Assembly: GCF_000018045.1 (NCBI RefSeq)
Contig: NC_009792.1
Span: 2,604,001 to 2,668,000, forward strand
Source of the DNA: Citrobacter koseri ATCC BAA-895
GTDB taxonomy: Bacteria; Pseudomonadota; Gammaproteobacteria; Enterobacterales; Enterobacteriaceae
Reading direction: 5' to 3'
Length of the DNA stretch: 64,000 nt
The position numbers were made by a program, and so were the translations under genes. Shown here one piece after another: positions 26,458 through 35,981 of this stretch (position 1 is its first letter; each line of letters begins with the position of its first letter). The notes below the pieces were generated by a model. It saw nothing but the letters and a program-made list of their open reading frames with translations, made no database searches and was not told the DNA's origin.

Positions 26458-27592
26458 CCAGTAGCAGAGCGGCCACATAACAGAGTGCCACCGCCAGACT
26501 CATTTTCAGCATGGTTTCGCCGCCCAGCCCCGACAACGGCGCGGCGATGCCACCGAAAACAAACATGCTCATCCCCATCAGCGCGGAGGCGGTTCCTGAC
26601 TCCTGAACCTCCACCACGCTCATCGCCTCAGCGCCCGCCACGGTGCCAATTCCGCTGCAAAAGGCGACGGTAAAAAAGAGCGCCACCAGCGCCAGAACCG
26701 GCTGCTGTAGCCAGGCGCAGAGCAAGGTGGTTAACGCGCAGATGACGGCCAACAGCAAGCCGCCGCGCAGCAGCGTCATTGCCGTGATTCGACGCGCAAG
26801 ACGGGAAAAAATCAGCGAGGCGACGATCAGCCCGATCCCATTAAGGCCAAACAGCAGGCTGAACTGCATCGGGCTTAAGCCATACTCGCTTTGCAGCACA
26901 AATGACGAAGAGCCGATATAAGCAAACAACCCCGCCAGCATGAAGGCCTGCATCAGGCAAAAGCGCATAAAGAGACGATTTTTCACCACGCTGCGCCCGG
27001 TCGAAAATAACGATGCGCCGCGCGTTCGCTGCGGCAGCGTCTCACTGATAAACAGGATGCAGCAGAGCAAAAGCAGTGTCGCAATCCCCGCCATTACCCA
27101 AAACAACATACGCCAGTCAAACGCGGTGGCAATGTAGCCGCCCAGAACCGGAGAAAGCACCGGGGCGATGCCGTTCACCGTCATGAGCAGCGCGAAGAAC
27201 TGGGTCAGGGTCACGCCCTGATATTTGTCCCGCGCAATAGAGCGCGAGAGCACCGAACCACCGGCCCCCGCTGCGCCCTGCACAAAACGCCAGACGATCA
27301 GCCAGTGAATATCCTGAGTTGTCGCGCACAGTACCGAAGAGGCAATAAACAGCAACAGCGACAGGATCAACGGAACCTTACGACCAATCCGGTCGCTGAG
27401 CGGGCCAAACAGCAGTTGCCCAAGCCCAAGGCCGATCAGCGAAGACGTCAGCGTCAGTTGCGTCAGGGTGGTCGTCGTTGCCAGCTGTTCGGACATCTCC
27501 GGCAGAGCGGGCAGATAAAGATCGGTACACAGCGGCCCGATCCCGGTTAACAAGCCGAGGATCAACACCCACGAAAGCGACACGCGCGCCAT
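26423..27592 (-). CDS. Bcr/CflA-type major facilitator drug exporter
   Basis: 389 residues with 12 predicted helices. Motif A (FGPLSDRIGRKVPL), the TDLYLPALPEM segment after helix 1 and the motif C region (NGIAPVLSPVLGGYI) mark the DHA1 Bcr/CflA drug-resistance group. A GGGAGG ribosome site precedes the ATG. It follows the outer membrane factor gene by 18 bases, so it is probably the last gene of the efflux operon. Substrate cannot be inferred. Confidence 0.85.
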   Translation of the reverse strand: MARVSLSWVLILGLLTGIGPLCTDLYLPALPEMSEQLATTTTLTQLTLTSSLIGLGLGQLLFGPLSDRIGRKVPLILSLLLFIASSVLCATTQDIHWLIVWRFVQGAAGAGGSVLSRSIARDKYQGVTLTQFFALLMTVNGIAPVLSPVLGGYIATAFDWRMLFWVMAGIATLLLLCCILFISETLPQRTRGASLFSTGRSVVKNRLFMRFCLMQAFMLAGLFAYIGSSSFVLQSEYGLSPMQFSLLFGLNGIGLIVASLIFSRLARRITAMTLLRGGLLLAVICALTTLLCAWLQQPVLALVALFFTVAFCSGIGTVAGAEAMSVVEVQESGTASALMGMSMFVFGGIAAPLSGLGGETMLKMSLAVALCYVAALLLASGGSRLRKSA

Positions 27593-27610
27593 AAAAACAC
27601 CTCCCTCTGA

Positions 27611-28975
27611 TTACCGGGCCCCGCCGCCGAGCGACTGCCAGAGCGTTATGCGGTTTTCATTGTCCGTCAGTTGCAGGGCGATAAGCGTCTGCTGCGCCGA
27701 CCACAGCGTGCGTTGCGCCGTCAGTACGGTCAGATAATCCCCGACCCCGGCGCGATAACGACGCATCCCGACATCCAGCGTTTTTTGTTCTGCGGCGACA
27801 TACTGGCGCTGGGCATCCAGCTGTTCATCCAGCGTCGCACGCCGGGCAAGCGCATCAGCCACATCTTTGAACGCGCTTTGCACCGTTTTTTCATAGGTAG
27901 CAATGAGTCCCCGTTTTTGCGCTTCGGCATAGCGGAGCTGCGCCAGGTTGCTGCCGCCGGTAAACAGCGGCAGCGTAATGGAAGGCGCAAACGACCACAC
28001 CTTCATGCCATGACTGAACAAGGACGAAAGCGCATCGCTGCCGACACCGGCGCTTGCCGTCAGGGAGATAGTCGGGAAGAAGTTCGCTCGCGCCGCGCCA
28101 ATATCGGCATTGGCGCTTTTCAGGTTATGTTCCGCTTCCTGAATATCCGGCCGACGCAACAGCACGGAAGAAGAGACGCCAGCGGGCACCAGCGTAATCA
28201 CCTGCGCATCAAGGCTTTCCAGCGTACCGGGCAGCACGCTTTCCGGCAGCGTTGTGCCCGCCAGCAGGTTCAGGGCGTTGATATCCTGCGCCACCTGAGT
28301 CTGATAGCTGGCTACGCTGGCGCGCGCCTGCTGGTAAACGCTCATCGCTTCACTGACATCCGTTGCGGCGGCTGTCCCGACCTGCTGCTGACGTTGAACA
28401 ATTTTCAGCGAGTTTTCCGCACTGGCCATCGTCTCCCTGGCCAGCGCCAGATTGCTGTTATCTGCCGCCAGGGTCAGCCACGCGGTGCTGATCTCGGCAA
28501 TTAACGTCAAACGGGTGTTCTGCGCGGTAAATTCGCTGGCAAGCCAGGTTTCTCGCGCCGCCCGTGACAGGCTCTGATTGCGGCCAAACAGATCCAGCTC
28601 AAAGCTGGACACCGCGCCATCGGCTTCAGCGCTCGTTCCGGTTCCGTTCGCCAGCGTACGGCTACGTGTAGAACTGAGTGAAGCATTCACCGTCGGGAAC
28701 AACGAGGCACGCGCTTCGCCATACAACGCCCGTGCGGAGTCGATATCAGCAATCGCCTTTTGTACATCACGGTTACTGTTAAGGGCGGTGTTCACCACCT
28801 GTTGCAGCCGCGCGTCGTTAACAATCTGCTGCCAGTCGCGGCTGACAGCGTTCCCCTGCCCCTGCGCGCCCGGTAAACTTGCCGGAACCGGCGCATCGGG
28901 CGTGCTGTAGTGTGGATCAAGCGACACACACCCTGCGCTCAGGAGAGCGAAAACAAAGAGAAAAATACGCAACAT
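27611..28975 (-). CDS. Outer membrane efflux lipoprotein (NodT/OprM family)
   Basis: 454 residues. The signal sequence ends in lipobox LSAGC (lipidated C16). The rest is the duplicated OEP domain of TolC/OprM proteins, with FELDLFGRN near residue 125 and LLRRPDIQEAEHNLKSANADIGAARANFFP (about 270-300; key residues RRPD and ARA.FFP). It forms the outer membrane channel for the RND pump encoded just upstream (3-base gap). Confidence 0.9.
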   Translation of the reverse strand: MLRIFLFVFALLSAGCVSLDPHYSTPDAPVPASLPGAQGQGNAVSRDWQQIVNDARLQQVVNTALNSNRDVQKAIADIDSARALYGEARASLFPTVNASLSSTRSRTLANGTGTSAEADGAVSSFELDLFGRNQSLSRAARETWLASEFTAQNTRLTLIAEISTAWLTLAADNSNLALARETMASAENSLKIVQRQQQVGTAAATDVSEAMSVYQQARASVASYQTQVAQDINALNLLAGTTLPESVLPGTLESLDAQVITLVPAGVSSSVLLRRPDIQEAEHNLKSANADIGAARANFFPTISLTASAGVGSDALSSLFSHGMKVWSFAPSITLPLFTGGSNLAQLRYAEAQKRGLIATYEKTVQSAFKDVADALARRATLDEQLDAQRQYVAAEQKTLDVGMRRYRAGVGDYLTVLTAQRTLWSAQQTLIALQLTDNENRITLWQSLGGGAR

Positions 28976-28978
28976 AAC

Positions 28979-31900
28979 TTACTCCTGACGACGGGACTTG
29001 CGGGTAAACAGATGCTTAACCAGCACGAAGAACAGCGGGACGAAGAAGATAGCCAACAGCGTGGCGGTTAATGTCCCACCGATGATTCCGGTCCCGATCG
29101 CCACACGGCTGTTCGCCCCGGCCCCTGTGGCGATAGCCAGCGGCGTAACCCCGGCAATAAAGGCCAGAGAGGTCATAATGATTGGGCGCAAACGGGTCTG
29201 CGCCGCTCGCAGCGCAGCCCGGCTCAGGGAATAACCTTCCGCAACCGCAGCTTCGGCAAATTCGACGATCAGAATGGCGTTTTTCGACGACAGGCCGATG
29301 GTGGTCAGCAGCGCGACCTGGAAGTAAACATCATTATTTAAATCACGCATCCAGGCCGCCAGCGCTGCGCCTAACAGCCCCAGAGGGATGACCAGAATCA
29401 CCGAAAACGGTACCGACCAGCTTTCATACAGCGCCGCCAGGCAGAGGAAAACCACCAGAATAGAGATGGCGTACAAGCTCATAGCCTGACCGCTGGCCAG
29501 CTTTTCCTGCAATGACAACCCGCTCCACGCCCATGTGGTGCCAGCAGGCAAGCTGTTTGCCAGCGCTTCCATTTTGTCCATCGCGGCGCCGGAGCTGAAA
29601 CCGCTGGCGTTTTCTCCCTGAATCTCATAGGCGGCAGAGCCGTTGTAGCGCACCAGACTTTCCGGGCCGTACTCCCAACGAGTGGTGGCGAAGGCGGAAA
29701 AGGGCGTCATGCTGTTATCGCTGCCGCGCACGAACCATTTGCCCAGGTCCGCAGGCGAAGAACGGAACTCGCTGTCGCCCTGAATGTAGACTTTCTTCAC
29801 GCGGCCGCGATCGATAAAGTCATTGACATAGGTTCCCCCCCAGGCGCTGGATAAGGTGCTGGTCACATCGCTTAAGCCAAGCCCCAGCGAGACGGCCTTA
29901 TTGCTGTCGATATCCACCTGAAGCTGCGGCATTTGCGGCAGGTCATTTGCGCGCACGGCGTGCAGAATATCGCTCTGGTTTGCCTGGGCGATCAGCTGAT
30001 TACGCATCTGTAACAGGGTATCGCGATCGGTCGCCCCATTCGCCATCAGCTCAAAAGAGAAGCCGTTGCTTTGCCCCAGCCCCTCAACCGACGGCGGCGT
30101 CATCGCAAAAAGCGTCGCATCGCGAATAGCGCCCAGTTCTTTACTGGCACGCAGCGCAATAGCCTGTGCGGTATTTTCTTCGCCTTTACGCTCCGACCAG
30201 TTTTTCAGCGAAACGAACGCCATCCCGGCATTCTGCCCGCTGCCGCTGAAGCTAAAACCATCGACGGTAAAAATAACGTCCGTATTGGCTTTCTCTTTAT
30301 TGAGAAACCAGTCTGTCACCTGACGATTGACCTCTGCGGTTCGCGACGCCGTCGCCCCTGCGGGCAGGGTGTACTGCACCATAATTTCACCCTGATCTTC
30401 GGTCGGTAAGAAGCTGCCGGGTAGCTTCCACATCGCCAGCGCCATCGCCCCGCATAACAGCGCATAAACGCCCATCACGCTGACGCTGCGACGCAGCACA
30501 TGCAGGACGCCGCGCTGATAACCCTGTTCAGTTCGGCTATAGAATCGGTTGAATATCCCGAAGAAGCCCTTTTTATGCGGCGCGGTATGGCTAAGAATCG
30601 AACCGCACAGGGCTGGGGTCAGGGTCAACGCCACCACGACCGAGAGCAGCATTGCCGAGATAATCGTCACAGAGAACTGGCGATAAATGACGCCGGTAGA
30701 GCCGCCAAAGAACGCCATCGGCAGGAATACCGCAGACAAAACAAGAGCGATAGCCACCAGCGCGCCAGCGATTTCCCCCATCGATTTTTCGGTAGCTTCG
30801 CGCGCGGGCAGCCCTTCATCGCGCATAATACGCTCGACGTTTTCCACCACCACAATGGCGTCATCGACCAGCAGGCCTATCGCCAGCACCATTGCAAACA
30901 GCGTCAGCGTATTGATGGAGTAGCCAAACAGCGCCAGCACGCCAAAAGTACCGAGCAGCACGACCGGAACCGCCAGCGCCGGAATCAGCGTGGCGCGAAG
31001 ATTCTGCAAGAACAGGTACATCACGCAGACCACCAGAATGATGGCTTCAAACAGCGTCTGAACCACATCCTCTACGGAGATCTTAATAAATTCGGTGCTG
31101 TCTTTCGGATACGCCACGTCATAGCCCTGCGGCATATCCCGTTTAAATTCAGCGACTTTATCTTTTACCAGCGTGGCGGTATCCAGCGCGTTCGCCCCCG
31201 GCGCAAGCATGACCGCAACCCCCGCAGCCGGATGGCCGTTGAGTTTAGCGATGGCGGTGTAGTCTTCACTGCCCATCTCCACGCGCGCCACATCCTGGAT
31301 GCGTACCACGGCCCCGTCAGACTGGCTTTTGATAATGATCTTTTTGAATTGTTCTACCGTCTGCAAGCGCGACTGCGCGCGAACCGTAGCGGTCAATTGC
31401 TGTGTGTCAGGGGAAGGTAACGCACCGATTTTCCCGGCGGAAACCTGGACGTTTTGCGCTTCAATGGCGCTCTGCACATCCGACGGCATCAAAGAATAGG
31501 AGGCCAGTTTCGCCGGGTCCAGCCAGATACGCATGGCGTATTCCGCACCAAACACCTGTAGGCTCCCGACCCCTTCCACGCGTGCCAGCGGGTCCTGTAC
31601 GTTACTCACCAGCCAGTCAGCGATATCTGAGCTGCTCGCCCGGTCGGACTTATCATACACGGCGGCAATCAGCAGGAAGTTACTTTGCGATTTCACCACC
31701 GTGACGCCGGATTGTTGAACCTCGCTCGGCAAGCGGGATTCCGCCTGCTGCACCTTGTTCTGTACCTGCACCTGCGCGGTGTCAGGGTCGGTGCCCTGTT
31801 CAAAGGTGACATCAATACTGACCGAACCATCGGAACTGCTGGTCGAGGTAAAATAGAGCAGGTTATCCAGCCCGGTAAGCTGCTGTTCAATCACCTGAGT

Positions 31901-32086
31901 CACGCTGTTTTCCAGCGTTTCGGCGGAAGCGCCGGTATAGGTCGCCGAGATTTTCACCGACGGCGGCGCCACGTCAGGATACTGCGCAACCGGCAGCGTT
32001 TTAATCGCCAGAATACCGGCCAGCATGATCAGAATGGCGATAACCCAGGCGAAAACGGGCCTGCGCACAAAGAAACGGGAGAACAT
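28979..32086 (-). CDS. AcrB-type RND efflux transporter (HAE-1)
   Basis: 1035 residues starting MFSRFFVRRPVFAWVIAI. Twelve helices and two large periplasmic loops can be placed. The proton-relay Asp pair lies in AIGLLVDDAIVVVENVE (about 407-408) and the second-half partner helix in TIGLSSKNAILIVEFA, which contains the conserved Lys. This is the inner membrane pump of a tripartite drug efflux complex. The ATG overlaps the stop of the adaptor gene. The TetR-adaptor-pump-channel order resembles EefABC of Klebsiella/Enterobacter, but I cannot confirm orthology. Confidence 0.93.
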   Translation of the reverse strand: MFSRFFVRRPVFAWVIAILIMLAGILAIKTLPVAQYPDVAPPSVKISATYTGASAETLENSVTQVIEQQLTGLDNLLYFTSTSSSDGSVSIDVTFEQGTDPDTAQVQVQNKVQQAESRLPSEVQQSGVTVVKSQSNFLLIAAVYDKSDRASSSDIADWLVSNVQDPLARVEGVGSLQVFGAEYAMRIWLDPAKLASYSLMPSDVQSAIEAQNVQVSAGKIGALPSPDTQQLTATVRAQSRLQTVEQFKKIIIKSQSDGAVVRIQDVARVEMGSEDYTAIAKLNGHPAAGVAVMLAPGANALDTATLVKDKVAEFKRDMPQGYDVAYPKDSTEFIKISVEDVVQTLFEAIILVVCVMYLFLQNLRATLIPALAVPVVLLGTFGVLALFGYSINTLTLFAMVLAIGLLVDDAIVVVENVERIMRDEGLPAREATEKSMGEIAGALVAIALVLSAVFLPMAFFGGSTGVIYRQFSVTIISAMLLSVVVALTLTPALCGSILSHTAPHKKGFFGIFNRFYSRTEQGYQRGVLHVLRRSVSVMGVYALLCGAMALAMWKLPGSFLPTEDQGEIMVQYTLPAGATASRTAEVNRQVTDWFLNKEKANTDVIFTVDGFSFSGSGQNAGMAFVSLKNWSERKGEENTAQAIALRASKELGAIRDATLFAMTPPSVEGLGQSNGFSFELMANGATDRDTLLQMRNQLIAQANQSDILHAVRANDLPQMPQLQVDIDSNKAVSLGLGLSDVTSTLSSAWGGTYVNDFIDRGRVKKVYIQGDSEFRSSPADLGKWFVRGSDNSMTPFSAFATTRWEYGPESLVRYNGSAAYEIQGENASGFSSGAAMDKMEALANSLPAGTTWAWSGLSLQEKLASGQAMSLYAISILVVFLCLAALYESWSVPFSVILVIPLGLLGAALAAWMRDLNNDVYFQVALLTTIGLSSKNAILIVEFAEAAVAEGYSLSRAALRAAQTRLRPIIMTSLAFIAGVTPLAIATGAGANSRVAIGTGIIGGTLTATLLAIFFVPLFFVLVKHLFTRKSRRQE

Positions 32087-33207
32087 CAGCCTTTGCCTCC
32101 GTTCAGTTGTACATCAACGGCGTTAACCTGCTGACCCGGCGTGACCTTACTTGATCCCTCAACGATCAACCGGTCGCCGCTACGTAAACCGTCCAGCACC
32201 AGCCATTTATCCCCATAGGTATCGCCTGTTTCCAGGGTACGCTGCGCCACTTTATTGTCTTTAGTGACCACCAGCGCTGTCGCATTGCCTTTCGCATCGC
32301 GCGTGATCCCCTGCTGCGGCGCGAGAATCGCATCGTTCATGATCCCTTCATCAATGCGGGCGCGAACGAACATACCGGGTAACAGCTGCTGTTGAGGGTT
32401 GGGGAAAATCGCCCGCAGCGTGACTGAGCCTGTAGACTCATCTACCGCCACTTCCGTCAGCGCTAACTTTCCTTTTTCGCTATAGGTCGTGCCATCTTCA
32501 AGCGTCAGCGTCACGTTCAGGGTATCGCTGTTGGTCGCCAGAGACTGCTTACGCAGGCGCAGCAAATCCACGCTGGAGCGGGTAAGATCGACATACATGG
32601 TGTCGAGCCCACGAATGGTCGCCAGCGCCGTCTCCTGTGAAGCCGTCACCAGCGCGCCGGGCGTGACGGATGAGATACCAATGCGCCCGGAAACCGGGGC
32701 GGTAATGGTGGTCCAGTCCAGATTGATACGCGCGCTTTCTAATGCGGCTTTCTTTGCCTCCACGCTGGCTTTGTCCTGAGCACAGGTGGCCTGCGCATCA
32801 TCGGCATCCTGGCGGGAAACACCGTCATCGTTAACCAGCCGCGCGTAACGTTGCGCCTTCTGGCAGTCGGCATTCACCAGCGCCTGCGCCTGTCTGAGCG
32901 AGGCATTCGCTTCGTTCCATGCGGCGCGATAGCTGGCGGGATCGATCTGATACAGCGCCTGCCCCGCTTTGACGATATCGCCCTCATTAAACAGGCGTTT
33001 TTGAATAATGCCCCCCACCTGCGGGCGAACTTCGGCACTGAGCGCTGCGCTGGTGCGTCCGGTCAGTTCACTGACGACAGAAACGGGTTCTGTTTTAAGG
33101 GTCACGACGCCCACTTCCTGAGACGGAGAAGCGGTATTGTCGGTTTGCGTATTATCACAGCCGGATAATAACAATAGCGCGATAATTGATGTTGTTATGT
33201 ATTTCAT
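32086..33207 (-). CDS. AcrA-type membrane fusion lipoprotein (RND adaptor)
   Basis: 373 residues. Signal peptide with lipobox LLSGC (lipidated C17), lipoyl half-motifs AEVRPQVGGIIQKRLF and VSGRIGISSVTPGALV, a helical hairpin between them (about 95-155), then beta-barrel and membrane-proximal domains. It links the RND pump to the OprM-like channel. First structural gene of the pump operon; 160 bases separate it from the tetR gene, enough for its own promoter. Confidence 0.92.
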   Translation of the reverse strand: MKYITTSIIALLLLSGCDNTQTDNTASPSQEVGVVTLKTEPVSVVSELTGRTSAALSAEVRPQVGGIIQKRLFNEGDIVKAGQALYQIDPASYRAAWNEANASLRQAQALVNADCQKAQRYARLVNDDGVSRQDADDAQATCAQDKASVEAKKAALESARINLDWTTITAPVSGRIGISSVTPGALVTASQETALATIRGLDTMYVDLTRSSVDLLRLRKQSLATNSDTLNVTLTLEDGTTYSEKGKLALTEVAVDESTGSVTLRAIFPNPQQQLLPGMFVRARIDEGIMNDAILAPQQGITRDAKGNATALVVTKDNKVAQRTLETGDTYGDKWLVLDGLRSGDRLIVEGSSKVTPGQQVNAVDVQLNGGKG

Positions 33208-33321
33208 CTTTTTTCCAGGGTGAGAAACGCCTGCCCCGTTAAAATTAACAAGGTAGCACCAGGCGACTGAACGTTATTTCAGGTACAGCGGTATCGCGTC
33301 ATGAGCTATTTCTCACAACGA

Positions 33322-33348
33322 CAATAAGGGAAATAATTTATTTCCCTT
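33322..33348. other. Palindrome between tetR and the efflux adaptor gene
   Basis: AAGGGAAATAA and TTATTTCCCTT face each other with no real loop, 20-45 bases after the tetR stop on the minus strand. No T-run follows, so it may be an operator for the efflux genes or a processing hairpin rather than a terminator. Confidence 0.45.
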
Positions 33349-33367
33349 TGATTATTAAATTCTTTAT

Positions 33368-33934
33368 TCAGCCATTCACAAGCATGGTAACGATATCCCG
33401 ATATATCTCCTGTAACGCATCAGGGTCACTTTTTTGCGGCGTCAGGCGACGGTAAACCGCCCCTTCCATCATGGTTGCAATCACTTCAACACAGCAACGG
33501 ATGCGGGCTTCGCTGAGTTGCGGACACGTTTTTCTCAGGTGCGCGCAGGCGTTGTCGAACATCCGCGCATCCGCCTCTTCGAGCATCGCGGCAACATGAG
33601 GATTGCGGGTCGATTCAGCCGCCATCTCCAGCATCAGCGCATCATCATCCTCGCTCAGCGTTTGCCGCCAGGACAGGATTCCGGGGATACGCTCCGTCTG
33701 GGTTTTATCTTCTATCTGCGTGATGCGATAGTCGATAATACGGCGGATCATCTCTTCGATAATGGCATCTTTACTGGCGAAGTAGCGATAGATTTGCCCC
33801 ACGCTGAGACGGGCTTCAGCGGCGATCTGCGACATGCTGGCACCGTGAAATCCGCTTGCGCGAAAGCACTGGCGCGCGGCGTTGATGATCTCATCCTGTC
33901 GTTGTTTCTGGCGGATTTCCAGCTTGCTGCTCAT
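33368..33934 (-). CDS. TetR/AcrR-family repressor of the efflux operon
   Basis: 188 residues. The N-terminal helix-turn-helix (about 25-55) reads GFHGASMSQIAAEARLSVGQ followed by IYRYFASKDAIIEEMI, classic TetR. The C-terminal ligand domain is of the TetR_C type seen in pump regulators. It precedes the pump genes on the same strand, and an 18-base palindrome lies just upstream of its start, so autoregulation and control of the pump are likely. Inducer unknown. Confidence 0.9.
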   Translation of the reverse strand: MSSKLEIRQKQRQDEIINAARQCFRASGFHGASMSQIAAEARLSVGQIYRYFASKDAIIEEMIRRIIDYRITQIEDKTQTERIPGILSWRQTLSEDDDALMLEMAAESTRNPHVAAMLEEADARMFDNACAHLRKTCPQLSEARIRCCVEVIATMMEGAVYRRLTPQKSDPDALQEIYRDIVTMLVNG

Positions 33935-33958
33935 CGCATCTCCTCGTCACCTCAAAAG

Positions 33959-33976
33959 TGAGAATGATCGTTCTCA
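33959..33976. promoter_or_regulatory. Palindromic operator upstream of tetR
   Basis: TGAGAATGATCGTTCTCA is an inverted repeat with one mismatched pair, 25 bases upstream of the tetR ATG. The most likely reader is the TetR protein itself. Partial resemblance to a Fur box (GAGAATGAT) is noted as an alternative. Confidence 0.6.
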
Positions 33977-34122
33977 TTTTGGCTAATTATACGTCTCCTG
34001 CGCACATTGAAAAGGATTTTTTTGCTTATTATTTTCCTGCATTATTTGCCAGGAAAATAATGGAGAGATTATGGAGATTTAATGAAAAAAATCTGAAAAT
34101 CAAATGGAGAGAATATTTAAAT

Positions 34123-35016
34123 TTATTTCTTTGCCCCTGACTTTCCAATTCCCCGGTACAATTCATTGATGCGCTTAACGGACTTAATCGAACGCTGCGG
34201 GGCTGTCGAAGCGACAGACAACACGATCATTTCCAGGCAAACCAGCACCGTACCGTGCAACGGCATTTTCCCGTTCTCACCGCCGCGCGGCACATTGATC
34301 ACCACATCCGCCTCCTTGCTAAAACGTGATTCCAGCGCATTGGTCAGTAAAATCACCGGCACGCCCAACCGCTTCGCCTCGCGGATGGTCGTCAACCCTT
34401 CGCGATGCGGCGATTTCTGCGCCATCATAATCAGCACATCCCCCCGCTGTAGCGCAATCAGCTGTTCCGCCAGGTTAATCCCGGTACGATTAAACGCCAC
34501 CGACGGCAAGCCAATACGGCTGAGCAGACGCGCCGTGTAGTCCGCAAGTATCCCGGATGCGCCAATGCCAAATATCCCCACCTGACGCGCCTCCACCAGC
34601 AGTGCGACCGCCTGCGCAATCGCGTAACGGTTTTGCGGCGTAGACAGCACGTCGCAGGTGCGCTGATGCCCTTGCAGAACAAAATCAATGCTCGAATTTA
34701 CATCGCAGGAAAGCGTATTCACCGTGGTCGTCATTTTCTCTTCCGAGGTGATACCCGGGCCAAACCAGTGTTCGATGGTCTGTTTTAAATCGCGCAGCCC
34801 GGCAAACCCCAATGCCTGAATCGCCCGGACAACCGTCGCGTCAGAAGTTTGAGTGGCGGCCGCAATTTCTATCGCCGTAAATTCCAGTACCACTTCCCGG
34901 TTCTCATGGATATAACGCGCCACCGCCTGCATCCTCGGCGAAAGCAGATGCGCCCGCGCCCGGAAGCGATCGCCGTAGACATCAATACGATTTTTCACTT
35001 TCTTCGCCGTCAGCAT
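34123..35016 (-). CDS. RpiR/MurR-family transcriptional regulator linked to iron transport
   Basis: 297 residues. The N-terminal HTH_6 domain (about 25-95) contains FTAIEIAAATQTSDATVVRAI. A SIS (sugar isomerase) domain follows (about 120-265) with GIGASGILADYTARLLSRIG and DVLIMMAQKSPHREGL. SIS domains normally bind phosphosugars. It is unusual that the gene starts 2 bases after the siderophore-binding-protein gene as the last cistron of an iron ABC operon. Ligand and targets are unknown; either it regulates the operon or it senses a metabolite tied to siderophore use. Confidence 0.9.
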   Translation of the reverse strand: MLTAKKVKNRIDVYGDRFRARAHLLSPRMQAVARYIHENREVVLEFTAIEIAAATQTSDATVVRAIQALGFAGLRDLKQTIEHWFGPGITSEEKMTTTVNTLSCDVNSSIDFVLQGHQRTCDVLSTPQNRYAIAQAVALLVEARQVGIFGIGASGILADYTARLLSRIGLPSVAFNRTGINLAEQLIALQRGDVLIMMAQKSPHREGLTTIREAKRLGVPVILLTNALESRFSKEADVVINVPRGGENGKMPLHGTVLVCLEMIVLSVASTAPQRSIKSVKRINELYRGIGKSGAKK

Positions 35017-35018
35017 GG

Positions 35019-35966
35019 TTATTTCCCCTCCGGTAAGTGGCGCCCGGCAATATGCGACTGTACCTGTGCAACCATCAGGCTGAGTGATGCAAAGGAGTTC
35101 GAAATCGCCTCTTCACGGGAGATCAAAACGTAATGCCCGCGCTGGCAAGCGGTAAGAAACTCGCACCAGCCCGGCAACACAGCATCCATCGCGGCAATTT
35201 CATCCTGCGGCTTACCACCGGTATCACCGCGCCAGGTGGCAAAAACAAAATCCGCGTCCATCTCCGGCAGACGCTCCGCGCTCACGTCAATCCGCCCTCC
35301 AGGCGGAATGCTGTCGATCAGTTTCGGGAAGGAAAACCCGGCATCGCGCAGGACGCGTCCTAACGAATGATAGGTGTGCAACGCATTGATTTTTCCCTGG
35401 TTTGCCTGAATGACTGACACCGTAATGTGTTGGGTATCCACCGTGTGTTTCAACCGGTCAATCTCTTCCCGGTAGCGACGCTCCAGGATAGCCAGTCGCG
35501 CCTGAGTTCCGGTAAGCTGCGCGAGCTTGCGGTAAATTTCCGGCGCGCCGCCGTCGAGATGATCAATGCTCACCGTCGGGGCGATTTTCTCCAGTTGTTC
35601 GATGGGCGTATGGCGACTCGGCTCGGTGATGATCAAATCGGGTTTCGCGGCGACAATCGCTTCAATATCAATGTCCGCCGTACCAATAAACTTTATTGTC
35701 GAATGATCAAAATCGACGCCGGTCAGCAGCGCGCCCGAACGCAGGAAATGACTGCCGTCAGGACGCGTTCTGCCGTGGCTGGCGACCGGCGGAACGCCCA
35801 GCTCAATCAGCGGAATGGTGATATCAAGATCGTGTAGCGACACAATGCGCTGCGGATGCAGCGGCACGTTCACCACGCGTCCGAGATCGTCGGTAAAAGG
35901 CCGGGTGGCAACCTCTGCCTGTACAGAGCACCCCAGCAGCAGCAACAGCGAAAAAAGTAAACGCAT
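35019..35966 (-). CDS. Periplasmic iron-siderophore-binding protein (FhuD/FecB type)
   Basis: 315 residues with a signal peptide (cleavage after VQA, residue 17). The mature protein has the class III binding-protein pattern: PLHPQRIVSLHDLDITIPLIELG near the start, AAKPDLIITEPS, and the long linker helix around ERRYREEIDRLKH. A LGC motif near the signal end does not fit a proper lipobox, so a soluble form is preferred. It delivers a ferric siderophore to the two permeases encoded upstream. Siderophore unknown. Confidence 0.9.
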   Translation of the reverse strand: MRLLFSLLLLLGCSVQAEVATRPFTDDLGRVVNVPLHPQRIVSLHDLDITIPLIELGVPPVASHGRTRPDGSHFLRSGALLTGVDFDHSTIKFIGTADIDIEAIVAAKPDLIITEPSRHTPIEQLEKIAPTVSIDHLDGGAPEIYRKLAQLTGTQARLAILERRYREEIDRLKHTVDTQHITVSVIQANQGKINALHTYHSLGRVLRDAGFSFPKLIDSIPPGGRIDVSAERLPEMDADFVFATWRGDTGGKPQDEIAAMDAVLPGWCEFLTACQRGHYVLISREEAISNSFASLSLMVAQVQSHIAGRHLPEGK

Positions 35967-35981
35967 ACACCCTCTTAAAAA

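Noticed and set aside
30500..31420. 306-codon open frame antisense to the RND pump gene
   Set aside because: Composition typical of a shadow frame (many His, Arg and Gln) opposite a conserved AcrB-type gene.
33959..33976. Fur box in front of tetR
   Set aside because: Only about 12 of 19 positions agree with the Fur consensus, while the palindrome and its place 25 bases before the tetR start fit a TetR operator better.
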